A stretch of 64,000 nucleotides of DNA. It comes from Pseudomonas baltica. GTDB taxonomy: Bacteria > Pseudomonadota > Gammaproteobacteria > Pseudomonadales > Pseudomonadaceae. A program made the position numbers and the translations under genes. Every line of letters begins with the position of its first letter. Positions within the stretch are counted from its first letter, which is position 1. The notes under the pieces are model-generated. The model saw only the letters and a list, made by a program, of their open reading frames with translations, was not told where the DNA came from and did no database searches. Of the stretch, positions 54,044 to 63,268 are shown in pieces. The stretch covers positions 806,001 to 870,000 of the forward strand of contig NZ_CP134771.1 of the NCBI RefSeq assembly GCF_031880315.1, written 5' to 3'.

Positions 54044-54685
54044 TCAACCGGCACGAATCATCGTCAGCCATACGGCTACGGTGGTATCGACGGTTTCTTG
54101 CCAATTCTGCGACAGGGCGTTGGTGTGCTTGTGGTAGAACAGCAGCCCTTCGATTTGCGAAGCGATCAGCACCGCGAAGATATCCGCCCGGGCAGCGGTC
54201 AGTTGCGGATTCACCTCTTGGATCAACTGTGCCATGACTCGGCAGAACGTCTCGTAGATGACGCGCAGGTGTTCGCCGACGGCTTGATCGTGCTCGGCCA
54301 GCGCCCAGCTCTGGAAGGAAAACGAAGCGATCCACGGATCACGGGCGGCTTCCATGTCCTGCTCGATCACGTCGACCAGACGTTCTTCAGCAGTGCGCGC
54401 GGTGTCGCTGGCGATGGCGACGAACTGCGTGACGAAGACTTCGATCTTGGCGCGGATCATCGACAGCAGCAGATTCTCCGTGGTGCCGCAGTAATGCTGG
54501 AGGTTGCTCAGGCTGATGCCCATCTCGCTGGCGACGCGACGCGCGGAAAACTGCGCATAGCCATCGCGCACGAAGATCATGGCCGCGGTATCGATGATGT
54601 CCTCGATACGCTGCACGCGTTTCTTCTCGCGGGGGCTGGCAGTGCGCTCGAACAGCGACTCGGCGCGTGAAGCTTCACTCAACAT
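54044..54685 (-). CDS. TetR-family repressor
   Basis: 213 aa from the ATG at 54685, seven bases after GGAG. The N-terminal HTH is plain (IIDTAAMIFVRDGYAQFSARRVASEMGISLSNLQHYCGTTENLL), and the effector domain is helical. Its 133-bp upstream region holds a tandem dyad (54815-54855) that recurs before the second araC gene and at the window's right edge, so autoregulation and control of those promoters are likely. The ligand is unknown; an amine or its imine/ketone is a candidate. Confidence 0.9.
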   Translation of the reverse strand: MLSEASRAESLFERTASPREKKRVQRIEDIIDTAAMIFVRDGYAQFSARRVASEMGISLSNLQHYCGTTENLLLSMIRAKIEVFVTQFVAIASDTARTAEERLVDVIEQDMEAARDPWIASFSFQSWALAEHDQAVGEHLRVIYETFCRVMAQLIQEVNPQLTAARADIFAVLIASQIEGLLFYHKHTNALSQNWQETVDTTVAVWLTMIRAG

Positions 54686-54814
54686 TGACATACTCCAAAG
54701 CAGAAGCCGGTGACACAGAATGCCTGCCGCAGAGCGGGTGGCGCAAGCCTGCGGCTGATGGGTGTAGTGCCGGTTCACCGCCCAGATTGCTTGAAGTGTA
54801 CTGAACCAGGCAAA

Positions 54815-54855
54815 CCAAGGTCAACCGACCTATTAATCCAGGCGATTGACCTTGG
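54815..54855. promoter_or_regulatory. Tandem dyad operator, site A (upstream of tetR)
   Basis: AGGTC-AACC-GACCT (54818-54831) is followed 21 bp on by a degenerate copy, CAGGC-GATT-GACCT. The outer arms CCAAGGTCAA and TTGACCTTGG are perfect 10-bp inverted repeats. ATTAAT at 54832-54837 could be the -10 box for tetR on the minus strand. Confidence 0.7.
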
Positions 54856-54873
54856 TGTCGGGCAGTCCAGGCT

Positions 54874-56418
54874 CTACAGGTCCTGGCGACCGATACGACG
54901 GTAGCAATCAGGCTTCGCTGCTCGCAGGTACAGCGCCAGCAACATGCCGACGACCGGTACTGCCCAGATAGCCAGTTGCAGCAGCTGCGCTCCTTCCCCG
55001 GTAATGCCTACAAGGGTTTCGAAGTTGACGATGGCCAAATAGAACACGTAGCCCAGGCCCAGCGCCGCCAGCACTGGCGCGACGAAGGTGCGCAGCGCCG
55101 AGACCTTGACCGGGGGCTTGTTGCGCAGGAAGTACACGGCGATCGCCACACTGGTGATCAGCATCATGACCAGGTAGCCATAAGCGCCGACTCCCGACTG
55201 ATGTGCATAGAGCGTGGCCGGATCGGCACCGTTGAAGATGAACGGTACTTCCAGCAAGGCAACGATGATGGTTGCCACCAGCGAGCCCATGTACGGCGAT
55301 TTGTTGCGCGGGTGCACCTTGGCCAGGACCTTGGGCAGCGCACCGTCCATGCCCAGCGAGTAGAGGTAGCGCGACATGATGTTCTGCATGCACAGCAGGC
55401 CGGCGAAGATCGAGGTCACCACCAGCACCGCCGCGAGGTTGACACCGAACTGGCCGACATATTTGCCCATGGCATCCGGAAACATGCCGACGGTGTTGTT
55501 GGTAGCCACTTCCGTTGCATTGGTCACACCATAGGCCGTCACCATCACCCAGGCCGATGCCGCGAAGAACAAGCCGATCAACGCCACTACCAGACCCGTG
55601 GCCCATGGAATGGTACGCTCCGGATTCTTGGTTTCTTCACGGAACACCGCCGTGGCCTCGAAGCCGTTGAAGCACAGCACGGCAAACAGCATGGCCAGAC
55701 CGAACTGGCCACCGGTCAGCGCGTGCCAGGTGAACGGCTCCATGGAACGCCCTTCCGGCCCGCCATTGATCAACACCGCGAGGTCGAACACCGAGATCAC
55801 TACCAGCTCGATGACCATGGCGACCACCAGCAGGTGCGACGATACCTCGAGTTTCAGATAACCGCAGTAGCCGACGATCGCCCAGATAACGATGGCGTAC
55901 CAGTACCACTCGATCACCGGCCCGCCCAAGGTACTCGCCACCAGGGTCGAGGCCGAGATACCGAAGAAGGTGTAGGTACAGGCCGACATCATCAAGTAAG
56001 TGAATACCGCCAGAAACGCCGACCCCAGCCCTGCCACGCGGCCCAGGCCAGCGGTGATGTAGGCGTAGTACGCCCCCGGATTGGGCAGGAAGCGGCTCAT
56101 GGCAGTGAAGCCGGCCGCGAAGATACCCACCAGCACCAGCCCGGACAGGTACACCGCCGGGGCGCCAATGCCGCCGAACATGACGATGATGGAAATGTAG
56201 CCGGCCACGGTCACCAGCGGCGCCGCGAAGGCCAGCACCGCGCCCATCAAGCGGAACAGCCCCATGTCGCCTTCCAGGCCGCCATTGACCAGCTCGACCG
56301 CACGATGGCCATCCAGCGGCGCACCGGCACCGGGGGTGAACACCTGGCTGATGTTTTCAGTGGCCATCCTCGGCACACCGTCTGGGTGGAGATTGGAGAG
56401 ATTGTTTGTCGTACTCAC
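54874..56418 (-). CDS. APC-superfamily amino-acid/amine permease
   Basis: 514 aa from a GTG at 56418, eight bases after AAGGG. About twelve TM helices; the first carries the APC consensus (LMGAVLAFAAPLVTVAGYISIIVMFGGIG), and FNGFEATAVFREETKNPERTIPWA is the characteristic loop after TM6. It imports an amino acid or amine by proton or cation symport. It ends 19 bp before operator site A, between tetR and the second araC. Confidence 0.9.
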   Translation of the reverse strand: MSTTNNLSNLHPDGVPRMATENISQVFTPGAGAPLDGHRAVELVNGGLEGDMGLFRLMGAVLAFAAPLVTVAGYISIIVMFGGIGAPAVYLSGLVLVGIFAAGFTAMSRFLPNPGAYYAYITAGLGRVAGLGSAFLAVFTYLMMSACTYTFFGISASTLVASTLGGPVIEWYWYAIVIWAIVGYCGYLKLEVSSHLLVVAMVIELVVISVFDLAVLINGGPEGRSMEPFTWHALTGGQFGLAMLFAVLCFNGFEATAVFREETKNPERTIPWATGLVVALIGLFFAASAWVMVTAYGVTNATEVATNNTVGMFPDAMGKYVGQFGVNLAAVLVVTSIFAGLLCMQNIMSRYLYSLGMDGALPKVLAKVHPRNKSPYMGSLVATIIVALLEVPFIFNGADPATLYAHQSGVGAYGYLVMMLITSVAIAVYFLRNKPPVKVSALRTFVAPVLAALGLGYVFYLAIVNFETLVGITGEGAQLLQLAIWAVPVVGMLLALYLRAAKPDCYRRIGRQDL

Positions 56419-56912
56419 CGGATAGCCCTTCTGTTGACCCTGAGAGGTGGTTGGGGGCGCGACGCAAGCGTCGGCTCCCGCTGCAGCTGATGACTCGGCC
56501 CCGCAACCGGGACCTCGTGGGAGCTAAAAGTAGGGCTCGGCGCGTTAGCCAAACAGGTGCCGAAGGGTCATTTTGGGGGATCGATCAGCCTGCCCTGCAA
56601 TCCGTTGCGCTGAGCTTATCGCTGAGCGAGCGGTGCCGAAACCGCTGCGGATGGACGGACATGTCTATCCGCGACCTGCACGACCTGCGGGCGATGAAAA
56701 AGTTGACTTAGGTCAATCGACCATGTCTTATAGGTCGCACGACCTTATCAGCACAAGATCAGGCGTAGCGACACCGACCGACCTACCGCATTGCCCTTGC
56801 GCCACATCGATGATCCCCGGCCTGCCAAGACCGCGTTACCTGCAATGTTCCACCCCGCAGCGCTATTGCGTGCTGCCCTGGAACGACTTGGCTAGCCGAT
56901 GAGGGCCGTACA
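56419..56912. other. Divergent regulatory region of the APC permease and second araC
   Basis: 494 bp. It holds operator/promoter site B at 56703-56745; no gene is seen. The left half (56419-56700) shows no clear structure. Confidence 0.5.
56703..56745 (+). promoter_or_regulatory. Promoter with tandem dyad operator, site B
   Basis: TTGACT (56703-56708), 17-bp spacer, TCTTAT (56726-56731). Two dyads overlap it: AGGTC-AATC-GACCA at 56710-56723 and AGGTC-GCAC-GACCT at 56732-56745, 22 bp apart. It points toward the araC gene at 56913. Confidence 0.7.
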
Positions 56913-58028
56913 ATGGTGTCAGTGCAAGCATCACCCATCACTCCCGAAGACCGGGTGTTCTCGACCGTCGAATTGCAAGCGCTGCTGGCCAGCCATAGCG
57001 ACGGGCCTGGCGCCCTGACCGAGTTGCTGGCACACAACGGCCTGCCGATCGATGCACTCCAGGCCCCCCTCACACGCCTGTCCCTGAGCCAATGGCTGGG
57101 CACCCTCACCGGCTGCTGCCACGCCAGCAAGGATCCGCTGCTGGCTCTGCGGGTCGGCCAACAGATGCACCTGACCGCCTATGGCATGCTCGGTTTTACC
57201 CTGCTCAGTAGCGCGTCGCTGCGCGAAGCCCTGGATATCGCCAATCAGTTCGGGTTGCTGGCCAACCTCAAGCATCAATTGCATCTGGAGGTGGATGGCG
57301 ACGTCGCCCACCTGCACCTGCGCGAGAACTTCGCCTTGCTGGGCAGCGAGAGATACTTCTCCACCCTGCTCGAAAGCGCGAAGATCCTCACCCTGCTCGG
57401 CGACATGCTCGGCCATGGCTTCAAGGCCCAGGCGCTACGTCTGAACCTCAACCCCGAGCCGGCCGGTGCCCAGGGCATCTCCCAGGCCCTGGGCGTGCCG
57501 GTGCAGGTCAACTGCCTGGACAACTGCATCAGCTTCAGCAGCCACTATGTCGACCAACCGCTGCCCCAGTCCCACGCCATGACCCACCAATCGTGCAAGG
57601 CGCTGTGCAGCGCGCAACTGCATGAACTCAGCCAGCGCTACGACCTCTGCTACCAGATCCAGAAAATGCTCCTGGCCTCGCCCAGCCATATCCCGCCGCT
57701 GCCCGAAGTCGCCTCGCGCCTGCACCTGTCGCCACGCACCCTGCGGCGCAAACTCGAAACCGTGGGCAGCTCCTACAACCAGATCCTTGAAGACGTGCGC
57801 AAGAAACTCGCCATCCGCTACCTGCTCGACACGCCACTGACCACCGAGGCGATTTCCGAGAAGCTCAGCTACAGCGACGCCGCCAACTTTCGCCACGCCT
57901 TCAAGCGCTGGACCGGCACCGCACCGCGCGCCTTCCGTTCGCAGAACCGCGAGATCGACTGGAGCATGCCGCCAGCCTTCACCCTGCCCGGCGCCAATAC
58001 CACCGCGCGGGCCCACGCCCGCGCCTGA
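56913..58028 (+). CDS. AraC-family regulator with arabinose-binding-type N-domain (copy 2)
   Basis: 371 aa; GAGGG before the ATG. The layout equals copy 1: N-terminal PF12625-type domain with LTAYGMLGFTLLSSASLREALDIA, then the HTH pair HLSPRTLRRKLETVGSSYNQIL and TEAISEKLSYSDAANFRHAFKRWTGTAPRAFR. Operator site B with a promoter lies 168 bp upstream, so it is probably under TetR control and in turn activates permease or enzyme genes (inference). Confidence 0.92.
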   Translation: MVSVQASPITPEDRVFSTVELQALLASHSDGPGALTELLAHNGLPIDALQAPLTRLSLSQWLGTLTGCCHASKDPLLALRVGQQMHLTAYGMLGFTLLSSASLREALDIANQFGLLANLKHQLHLEVDGDVAHLHLRENFALLGSERYFSTLLESAKILTLLGDMLGHGFKAQALRLNLNPEPAGAQGISQALGVPVQVNCLDNCISFSSHYVDQPLPQSHAMTHQSCKALCSAQLHELSQRYDLCYQIQKMLLASPSHIPPLPEVASRLHLSPRTLRRKLETVGSSYNQILEDVRKKLAIRYLLDTPLTTEAISEKLSYSDAANFRHAFKRWTGTAPRAFRSQNREIDWSMPPAFTLPGANTTARAHARA

Positions 58029-58060
58029 TCAAGCCCGCAAGCGCCGCGAACGTGGCGCAC

Positions 58061-58098
58061 AAACAATCCAGGCGTTCATATGAACGCCTGGATTGTTT
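58061..58098. terminator. Bidirectional terminator, 38-bp perfect palindrome
   Basis: Nineteen-base arms, perfect and without loop, with outer AAACAATC/GATTGTTT giving T-rich ends on both strands. It lies between the convergent araC copy 2 and NCS1 permease genes. Confidence 0.85.
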
Positions 58099-58119
58099 GC
58101 AGTGCTGAGCAACGGCAGA

Positions 58120-59595
58120 TTACAGCCCTACCCGCACCTTCTTCTCGGCCAACTGCTTGACGTTGCGATAGCCGCCGCGATAGCTCGTGGCAATCACCAG
58201 CCGCATCAGCACGTAGTACGCCGCGATGCAGATCACCAGCGTCGGAATCGACGCCCCCACATACCGAAAGCTCGGCCCGACCTGCAGCGACAACGGATCG
58301 AACAGCATCAAGTAGACCACCACGCCCAGCACGATGATGAGCATCGCCACCCAGTTGACCCCACCCCAGAACCAGTAAGCGCTCTGTTTGTCTTTGACGA
58401 AAAGATGCGCCGGCAACACCACCTGACGCCGCAATAACACGTAATCGGTAAGCATCACGGCAGCGATACCGATGAACATCGCACTGTTGTAGGCCAGCCA
58501 GTTCATCACATGAGCGATCAGCCATTGAGTATTGAACGCGACCACCAGCCCTGGCAGCAGCAAGATGGCGACGATCAGATCCCAGCGCATCTTGGCGAAG
58601 AAGCGAACCTGCTGCACCGACACGCCGGCAAAATAGAAGAAGCTGAGCAAAGTGCCCAGGTTGGCCAGCAGCAACAAGGAGACGATGACCGTGCCCAGGC
58701 CGTTACCAGCGGTCTTGACCACCCACTCGGCAGGCTCGGTGGAACCGGTAGCGATGGCCGCCAGCGCACCGACCGCAGAGGTAAACCCGGCACCAATGAC
58801 ACCAGCGCCAACCAGCGAGGGGGTGATCAGATGCTTGCGCTTGTGGATCAGCCGCGCGATGCCACCGAAGAACGGCACACTGGTCAACGCATTGGATGCG
58901 CCGAACTCGACGCCATAGGCCAGCTGCAACAGCGGATCGGTGGCATAGGCCTGTTTGGGATCGACATTGGTGTTCAACAAAGTGCCGAGGCTGACATCAC
59001 GGGTGATCAGATACAGCAACACGCAAGCGATGATCAGAATCGCGGGAGAAGTGAAGCGCGTCAGCAAGGCGATCATCGCCGGGCCTTTCTTCAGCAACAC
59101 CCAGACTAACAACAGCATCGCCACCGAAACCGCAGCAACGAAGCCGTTGTCGATCTGGCCACCGGGGTTGAACAGGATCTGCTGCAGTCGACCGGCAGCC
59201 TGCCCGGTCATGGCGATCAAGACAAAAGACCAGCCCAGGGTGGTGACCAGGATCAACGCCAGCAGCAGCGACGAACCGCGGGTGCCCATGGAGCTTTTGG
59301 ACGCGTCCACCGGATCGACGCCGAGGCGATAGCTGATCAGTCCTGAGGCGAGGTACACCGGCGCCAGGCCGACGATCAAACCGATCAGATAGCCAAGGAT
59401 GCCGATGCGGGTATTGCCGATATAGGCAATGGAGGCGCCGAACAGGTAGTTGAAACTGGCCGCGCCGATAGCGACGCAGGCTGCTACCAGGGTACCAAAG
59501 CCCTTGTACAGCCGATCGTCCCCCTGAATCGGCAGGCGCCCTGCCAACGCCTCGCGCGCGGTGACTGTGCTCACCTGTGTCTGCGAATGACTCAT
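58120..59595 (-). CDS. NCS1-family permease (cytosine/purine/hydantoin/allantoin type)
   Basis: 491 aa from the ATG at 59595 after GGGGAAG. About twelve TM helices. NCS1 features include DDRLYKGFGTLVAACVAIGAASFNYLFG, the GTRGSSLLLALILVTTLGWS helix with a broken, Gly-rich centre, and TDYVLLRRQ near TM10. NCS1 carriers bring in N-heterocycles, thiamine-like or ureide compounds by Na+ or H+ symport. Substrate unknown; the neighbouring transaminase and imine reductases suggest a nitrogenous compound. Confidence 0.9.
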   Translation of the reverse strand: MSHSQTQVSTVTAREALAGRLPIQGDDRLYKGFGTLVAACVAIGAASFNYLFGASIAYIGNTRIGILGYLIGLIVGLAPVYLASGLISYRLGVDPVDASKSSMGTRGSSLLLALILVTTLGWSFVLIAMTGQAAGRLQQILFNPGGQIDNGFVAAVSVAMLLLVWVLLKKGPAMIALLTRFTSPAILIIACVLLYLITRDVSLGTLLNTNVDPKQAYATDPLLQLAYGVEFGASNALTSVPFFGGIARLIHKRKHLITPSLVGAGVIGAGFTSAVGALAAIATGSTEPAEWVVKTAGNGLGTVIVSLLLLANLGTLLSFFYFAGVSVQQVRFFAKMRWDLIVAILLLPGLVVAFNTQWLIAHVMNWLAYNSAMFIGIAAVMLTDYVLLRRQVVLPAHLFVKDKQSAYWFWGGVNWVAMLIIVLGVVVYLMLFDPLSLQVGPSFRYVGASIPTLVICIAAYYVLMRLVIATSYRGGYRNVKQLAEKKVRVGL

Positions 59596-59745
59596 GTACT
59601 TCCCCATCACGAACGTTAATAGAAACTCGGCCCATCTTCAGCGCTGGAACAGCGCGACCAGTGGGTCATTCAATGATTGCATTGCCGCGCGCCAGGACGC
59701 CGTCCAGCGTGAAGTCCGGAACGATGACGATGACGTGATGGACCA

Positions 59746-59970
59746 TCAGAGGGAGAAGCCCACCAGCGCCCACAGCGCGATGCCGACGATGAACCAGCCG
59801 GCGGCCGTGGCGAGGATCGAACCCGTGGGTTGACGGGTCTCGTCCAAAGCGTTTGCAGGTGAATCCAGCGCGACCAGGCTTTTCACCAGATCGAGGTCGA
59901 GATCGCCGATGGATTCTTCTATCAAGAACGAATGATCGCCCAGTAGATGAAAGCTGGATGCGTCACGCAT
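59746..59970 (-). CDS. Small membrane protein, unknown
   Basis: 74 aa with an excellent AGGAG site before the ATG. The acidic N-terminal half (SFLIEESIGDLDLDLVKSL) is followed by one TM helix, ILATAAGWFIVGIALWALVGF, at the C-terminus. It is 150 bp upstream of the NCS1 permease, same strand. Perhaps an accessory subunit of the permease; no family recognised. Confidence 0.7.
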   Translation of the reverse strand: MRDASSFHLLGDHSFLIEESIGDLDLDLVKSLVALDSPANALDETRQPTGSILATAAGWFIVGIALWALVGFSL

Positions 59971-60135
59971 AAGGTGCTCCTGAAACTGATAAAGGCAGGG
60001 TTCCGAGGCAAATCATTATTGTTCTGGCCGACCGCGGCACACGTCTCTCTGAATGCACCGCTGTCGTGGGCCGATTATGCCCGTGCCGAGGATGGCCAAC
60101 AGGTGCATAACGGCCATCTTGCTCAACGTCCAGAG

Positions 60136-61011
60136 TCAGCGCGGCCGAAAGGCCTCATAGGCAGCCGGCAATTCGTCCGCTTCATGACCCTTGCTCGCCG
60201 CTTGGTCCACATAGCCTGAAAACAGCTTCAGCAGGCTGTGCTCGACACCCGCATTCTGCGCCCGGTCGACCAGTGACTGCACACCCAGGGAGTGAACATG
60301 GATCGAGGCTTCGTTGCCGGTATAGTCCTGGCGGTCAATGGCATCGATAGTGCGCTTCCAGGCGCTTTCGATCACCGGCTTGAACGCTTGCAGGGCGGTG
60401 GCGAAATCCTTGATGTCGAGGCGCTCGGCCTGGAGCATCGCCGCGCTTTGCATCAAGGCGAAGGTATTGCCGTAATACATGGTCAGCAAGGTACCGTCGA
60501 GCACGTTGGCCGAGCCGGGGTTTTCGCCGACATAGGTCATGCGCCCGCCCAGCAGCAGCATTTCTGGCTCACAGCTTTCCCATGCCGCCCTGGGCCCCGA
60601 GACCAGCAACATGCACTCAGGCGTGCCGACCTTGGTGGGGTAATCCATGATCGCGCCGTCCAGATAATTCAGGCCGATTTCGGCTGCCCATTGGGCACCT
60701 GCCTGGGCCTGCCTGGCGTCGCCGGTGGTGAACTGCACCAGGGTCTTGCCCTTGAGCAAGGGCGCGATGTCGTCCTGCAGGAACAGGTCGTTGGTGCTGG
60801 CGTAATCGGACAGACACACGATGATCAGCTCACTGGCCTTGAGCGCTTCAACGAAGCTGGCTTGGGCCTTGGCGCCTAGCACCACCAGGGAGGCAGCCTT
60901 GGCGATCGAACGATTCCACACCGTGACTTGCAGGCCCGCATCGATAAAGGGCGGCACCAGCGCCGCCCCCATTTGCCCAAGCCCGATGAACGTCACGTTC
61001 GAATGTTTCAT
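60136..61011 (-). CDS. Imine-reductase-like NAD(P)-dependent dehydrogenase (copy 1)
   Basis: 291 aa. Rossmann start VTFIGLGQMGAALVPPFIDAGLQVTVWNRS, then FTTGDARQAQ, YLDGAIMDYPTKVGTPECMLLVSGP and the helical dimerisation domain. The LDGAI-x-YP...GTPE...SG block is more like imine reductases than like 3-hydroxyisobutyrate dehydrogenases, which keep a catalytic Lys in GxxxN-K. The enzyme would interconvert a cyclic or secondary amine and its imine. Divergent from the transaminase gene. Confidence 0.85.
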   Translation of the reverse strand: MKHSNVTFIGLGQMGAALVPPFIDAGLQVTVWNRSIAKAASLVVLGAKAQASFVEALKASELIIVCLSDYASTNDLFLQDDIAPLLKGKTLVQFTTGDARQAQAGAQWAAEIGLNYLDGAIMDYPTKVGTPECMLLVSGPRAAWESCEPEMLLLGGRMTYVGENPGSANVLDGTLLTMYYGNTFALMQSAAMLQAERLDIKDFATALQAFKPVIESAWKRTIDAIDRQDYTGNEASIHVHSLGVQSLVDRAQNAGVEHSLLKLFSGYVDQAASKGHEADELPAAYEAFRPR

Positions 61012-61313
61012 GGCGAATTTCCTTTCAGGTGGTGTGCATTGAAGTGCTGTGCCTGGACGCCAGCGCGTCGGCCAGCCAAGACTTTAGGCATCCCCCTGCC
61101 CATACAAAAGGTGATTTGCGGCCAAGAACATGACCCTGGCGGGACACCTGCTCGATCCCCACCGTCACCGCCAAACTGGCCGCGTTGCCTTGCTAACTTG
61201 GCCCCTGCTCACCTGTTGGCTTGCGCCATCGCGCACCTAACATAGCCCCTGACCAGCGGCCCGGGCGCAGCGCCACAGGGCTCGATTTCATCCATTTAAA
61301 GAGAGAGCGAGCA
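61012..61313. other. Divergent intergenic region, imine reductase copy 1 / transaminase
   Basis: 302 bp. It must hold two promoters. I found no copy of the tandem AGGTC dyad here and no gene. Confidence 0.45.
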
Positions 61314-62300
61314 ATGACCATCATCAAAGCAGACCACATCATGTTGAACGACCCGGCGCACGTCCGGTTGGCGCACGATCCCAAGTACGGTCACGGTTCG
61401 GCTTTCATCCACGGCACTTACGTGGACATCGATAACGCCGGCATCCCGATGTCGGACCTGGGCTTTACGCAGGCCGACGCCTGCTACGACGTGGTCAGCG
61501 TCAGCAAGGGTTATCTGTTTCGCCTCGAAGATCACCTGGAGCGATTCGAAAGCGCCTGCCGCAAGTTCCAGCTGACCAACCCCTACAGCAAGGCCGAGAC
61601 CGTCGAGATCCTCGAGAACCTGATCAAGCAGGCCGGTACCAAGGAAGCCTACGTGTGGTGGGCCGTGACCCGCGGCTTCATGCCCGATGGCAACGACCGC
61701 ATCAATCCGGCGGCCTATGAAAACCGCTTCTATGCCTTCGTGGTGCCTTACGTGTTCATCTCCGACGACGAACAGCGTGCTCGCGGCATCGATGTCATGG
61801 TCAGCAAGCTGTTCATCCGTATTCCACCGAAAGCGGTCGATCCTACCGCCAAGAACTTCCACTGGATGGACCTCAAACTGTCGTTGTTCGAAGCCCAAGC
61901 GGCGCAAAAAGAATGGTCGATCCTGTGCGACGCTGACGGCTACTTGACCGAAGCGCCCGGCTCGAACATTTTTTTCATCAAGGACGGGGCGCTCTACACC
62001 CCCGATTCCGGCTGCCTGGAAGGCATCACCCGCAAGACCACCCTCGAACTGGCCAAGGAGCTGGGCTTGCCGCTGCATGTGGAGCGCGTGCACGTCGAGC
62101 AACTGCTCAACGCCGACGAGGCCTTCCTGACTTCCACCGCCGGCGGCGTGATGCCGATCAACAGCGTCGACGACCGCGTACTGGGCGGCAAGGCTGGCCC
62201 TGGCGAACTGACCACGCAACTGCACAACCTGTACTGGACCAAGCGCTGGGACGGCTGGTTGGGTACCGCGGTTGACTACGATACCCCAGCGAAGGTTTGA
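61314..62300 (+). CDS. Fold-type IV transaminase, (R)-selective amine transaminase-like
   Basis: 328 aa from the ATG at 61314 after AGAGAG. The PLP Lys is Lys180 in DPTAKNFHWMDL; EAPGSNIFFIKDG, GITRKTTLELAKELG and TSTAGGVMPINSVD follow. These blocks align with (R)-amine:pyruvate transaminases such as Arthrobacter ATA-117 (KNFQWGDL, GITRKTVLEIAESLG, TTAGGVWPFVSVD in my memory), more than with BCAT or D-amino-acid transaminases. It would deaminate an (R)-amine to a ketone with a keto-acid acceptor. It leads a plus-strand operon with two dehydrogenase-like genes. Confidence 0.88.
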   Translation: MTIIKADHIMLNDPAHVRLAHDPKYGHGSAFIHGTYVDIDNAGIPMSDLGFTQADACYDVVSVSKGYLFRLEDHLERFESACRKFQLTNPYSKAETVEILENLIKQAGTKEAYVWWAVTRGFMPDGNDRINPAAYENRFYAFVVPYVFISDDEQRARGIDVMVSKLFIRIPPKAVDPTAKNFHWMDLKLSLFEAQAAQKEWSILCDADGYLTEAPGSNIFFIKDGALYTPDSGCLEGITRKTTLELAKELGLPLHVERVHVEQLLNADEAFLTSTAGGVMPINSVDDRVLGGKAGPGELTTQLHNLYWTKRWDGWLGTAVDYDTPAKV

Positions 62301-62361
62301 ACCGAGCCACCGTCCAGCGGTGGCCTCAAGGCCGCCGCCACTCACTCGCAGAGGTATGTCC

Positions 62362-63240
62362 ATGTCCCTACCAACTCCTTCCGTCAGCGTTCTGGGCCTC
62401 GGTGCCATGGGCGGCGTGCTCGCCCAGACGCTGCTGAAGTCAGGCTGTGCAGTCACTGTATGGAACCGCAGCGCAGAACGAGCGGCCCCGCTGGTACAAG
62501 CGGGTGCGACCCTGGCGGTAGATGTGCAATCGGCACTGCAGGCCAGCGACCTGATCGTCATTTGCATGATCGACAAGGCGGCCTCCGAAACCGTGCTGTC
62601 GAGCCTCGGACCGACCTTCGATCTGGGTGGCAAGACCCTGGTCAACATGAGCACCGGTACCGTCGCCGACGTCGAGCGCCTGGCGCGCTGGGCCGACGAG
62701 CACAACGCGCGATACCTGGATGGCGGCATCCTCTGCTACCCCAAGGACATCGGCGCAGCCAAGACCGCGATTCTTTATTCCGGCCATCCGCAAGCCTGGG
62801 AAGAGCATCAGCAGACCCTGAAGATTCTGGCCGGCAATCCCCGCTACCTGGGCGCTGACCCGAAAGCCTGTACCCCAACCTACCTGGCGCTTTACGCCTT
62901 CTATTTCGGTGCCTTCGCCGCCTGGCTCGAAGGCACGGTGCTGGCATCGTCCGCCGGCGTTGCGGTGGGTGACTTCAAGCACCTGTCGTCGATCATGACC
63001 GACATGCTGGTAGACGGTATCGACACCGCCGCCGACCGCATCACCGCTGGCGAATACGGCGGCGAACAAGCCTCGGTGGATGTTCACGTCGCCGGCCAGG
63101 AAGTGGTCCTCGATGCCTTGGTGAGCGCCAAGGTGCCCCACGCCAGCACCGATGCCTACCTGAGTTACTGCCGCATGGCTCAGGCCGCCGGCATGGGTGA
63201 CCAGGATATCGCCGCCGTCTACAAAGCCATGCAACCCTGA
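62362..63240 (+). CDS. Imine-reductase-like NAD(P)-dependent dehydrogenase (copy 2)
   Basis: 292 aa from the ATG at 62362, seven bases after GAGG; the ATG at 62356 is too close to the site. Rossmann VLGLGAMGGVLAQTLLKSGCAVTVWNRS, NMSTGTVADVERLA, and the imine-reductase-type block YLDGGILCYPKDIGAAKTAILYSG. The helical C-domain has TPTYLALYAFYFGAFAAWLEG. Paralogue of 60136-61011. It lies 61 bp after the transaminase, so a shared pathway is likely. Confidence 0.87.
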   Translation: MSLPTPSVSVLGLGAMGGVLAQTLLKSGCAVTVWNRSAERAAPLVQAGATLAVDVQSALQASDLIVICMIDKAASETVLSSLGPTFDLGGKTLVNMSTGTVADVERLARWADEHNARYLDGGILCYPKDIGAAKTAILYSGHPQAWEEHQQTLKILAGNPRYLGADPKACTPTYLALYAFYFGAFAAWLEGTVLASSAGVAVGDFKHLSSIMTDMLVDGIDTAADRITAGEYGGEQASVDVHVAGQEVVLDALVSAKVPHASTDAYLSYCRMAQAAGMGDQDIAAVYKAMQP

Positions 63241-63268
63241 ACGACGTCCAACCAGAGAGCGATTCATC

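Noticed and set aside
61296..62729. 477-codon minus-strand frame opposite the transaminase
   Set aside because: Antisense shadow: the plus strand has clear PLP-enzyme motifs and a ribosome site.
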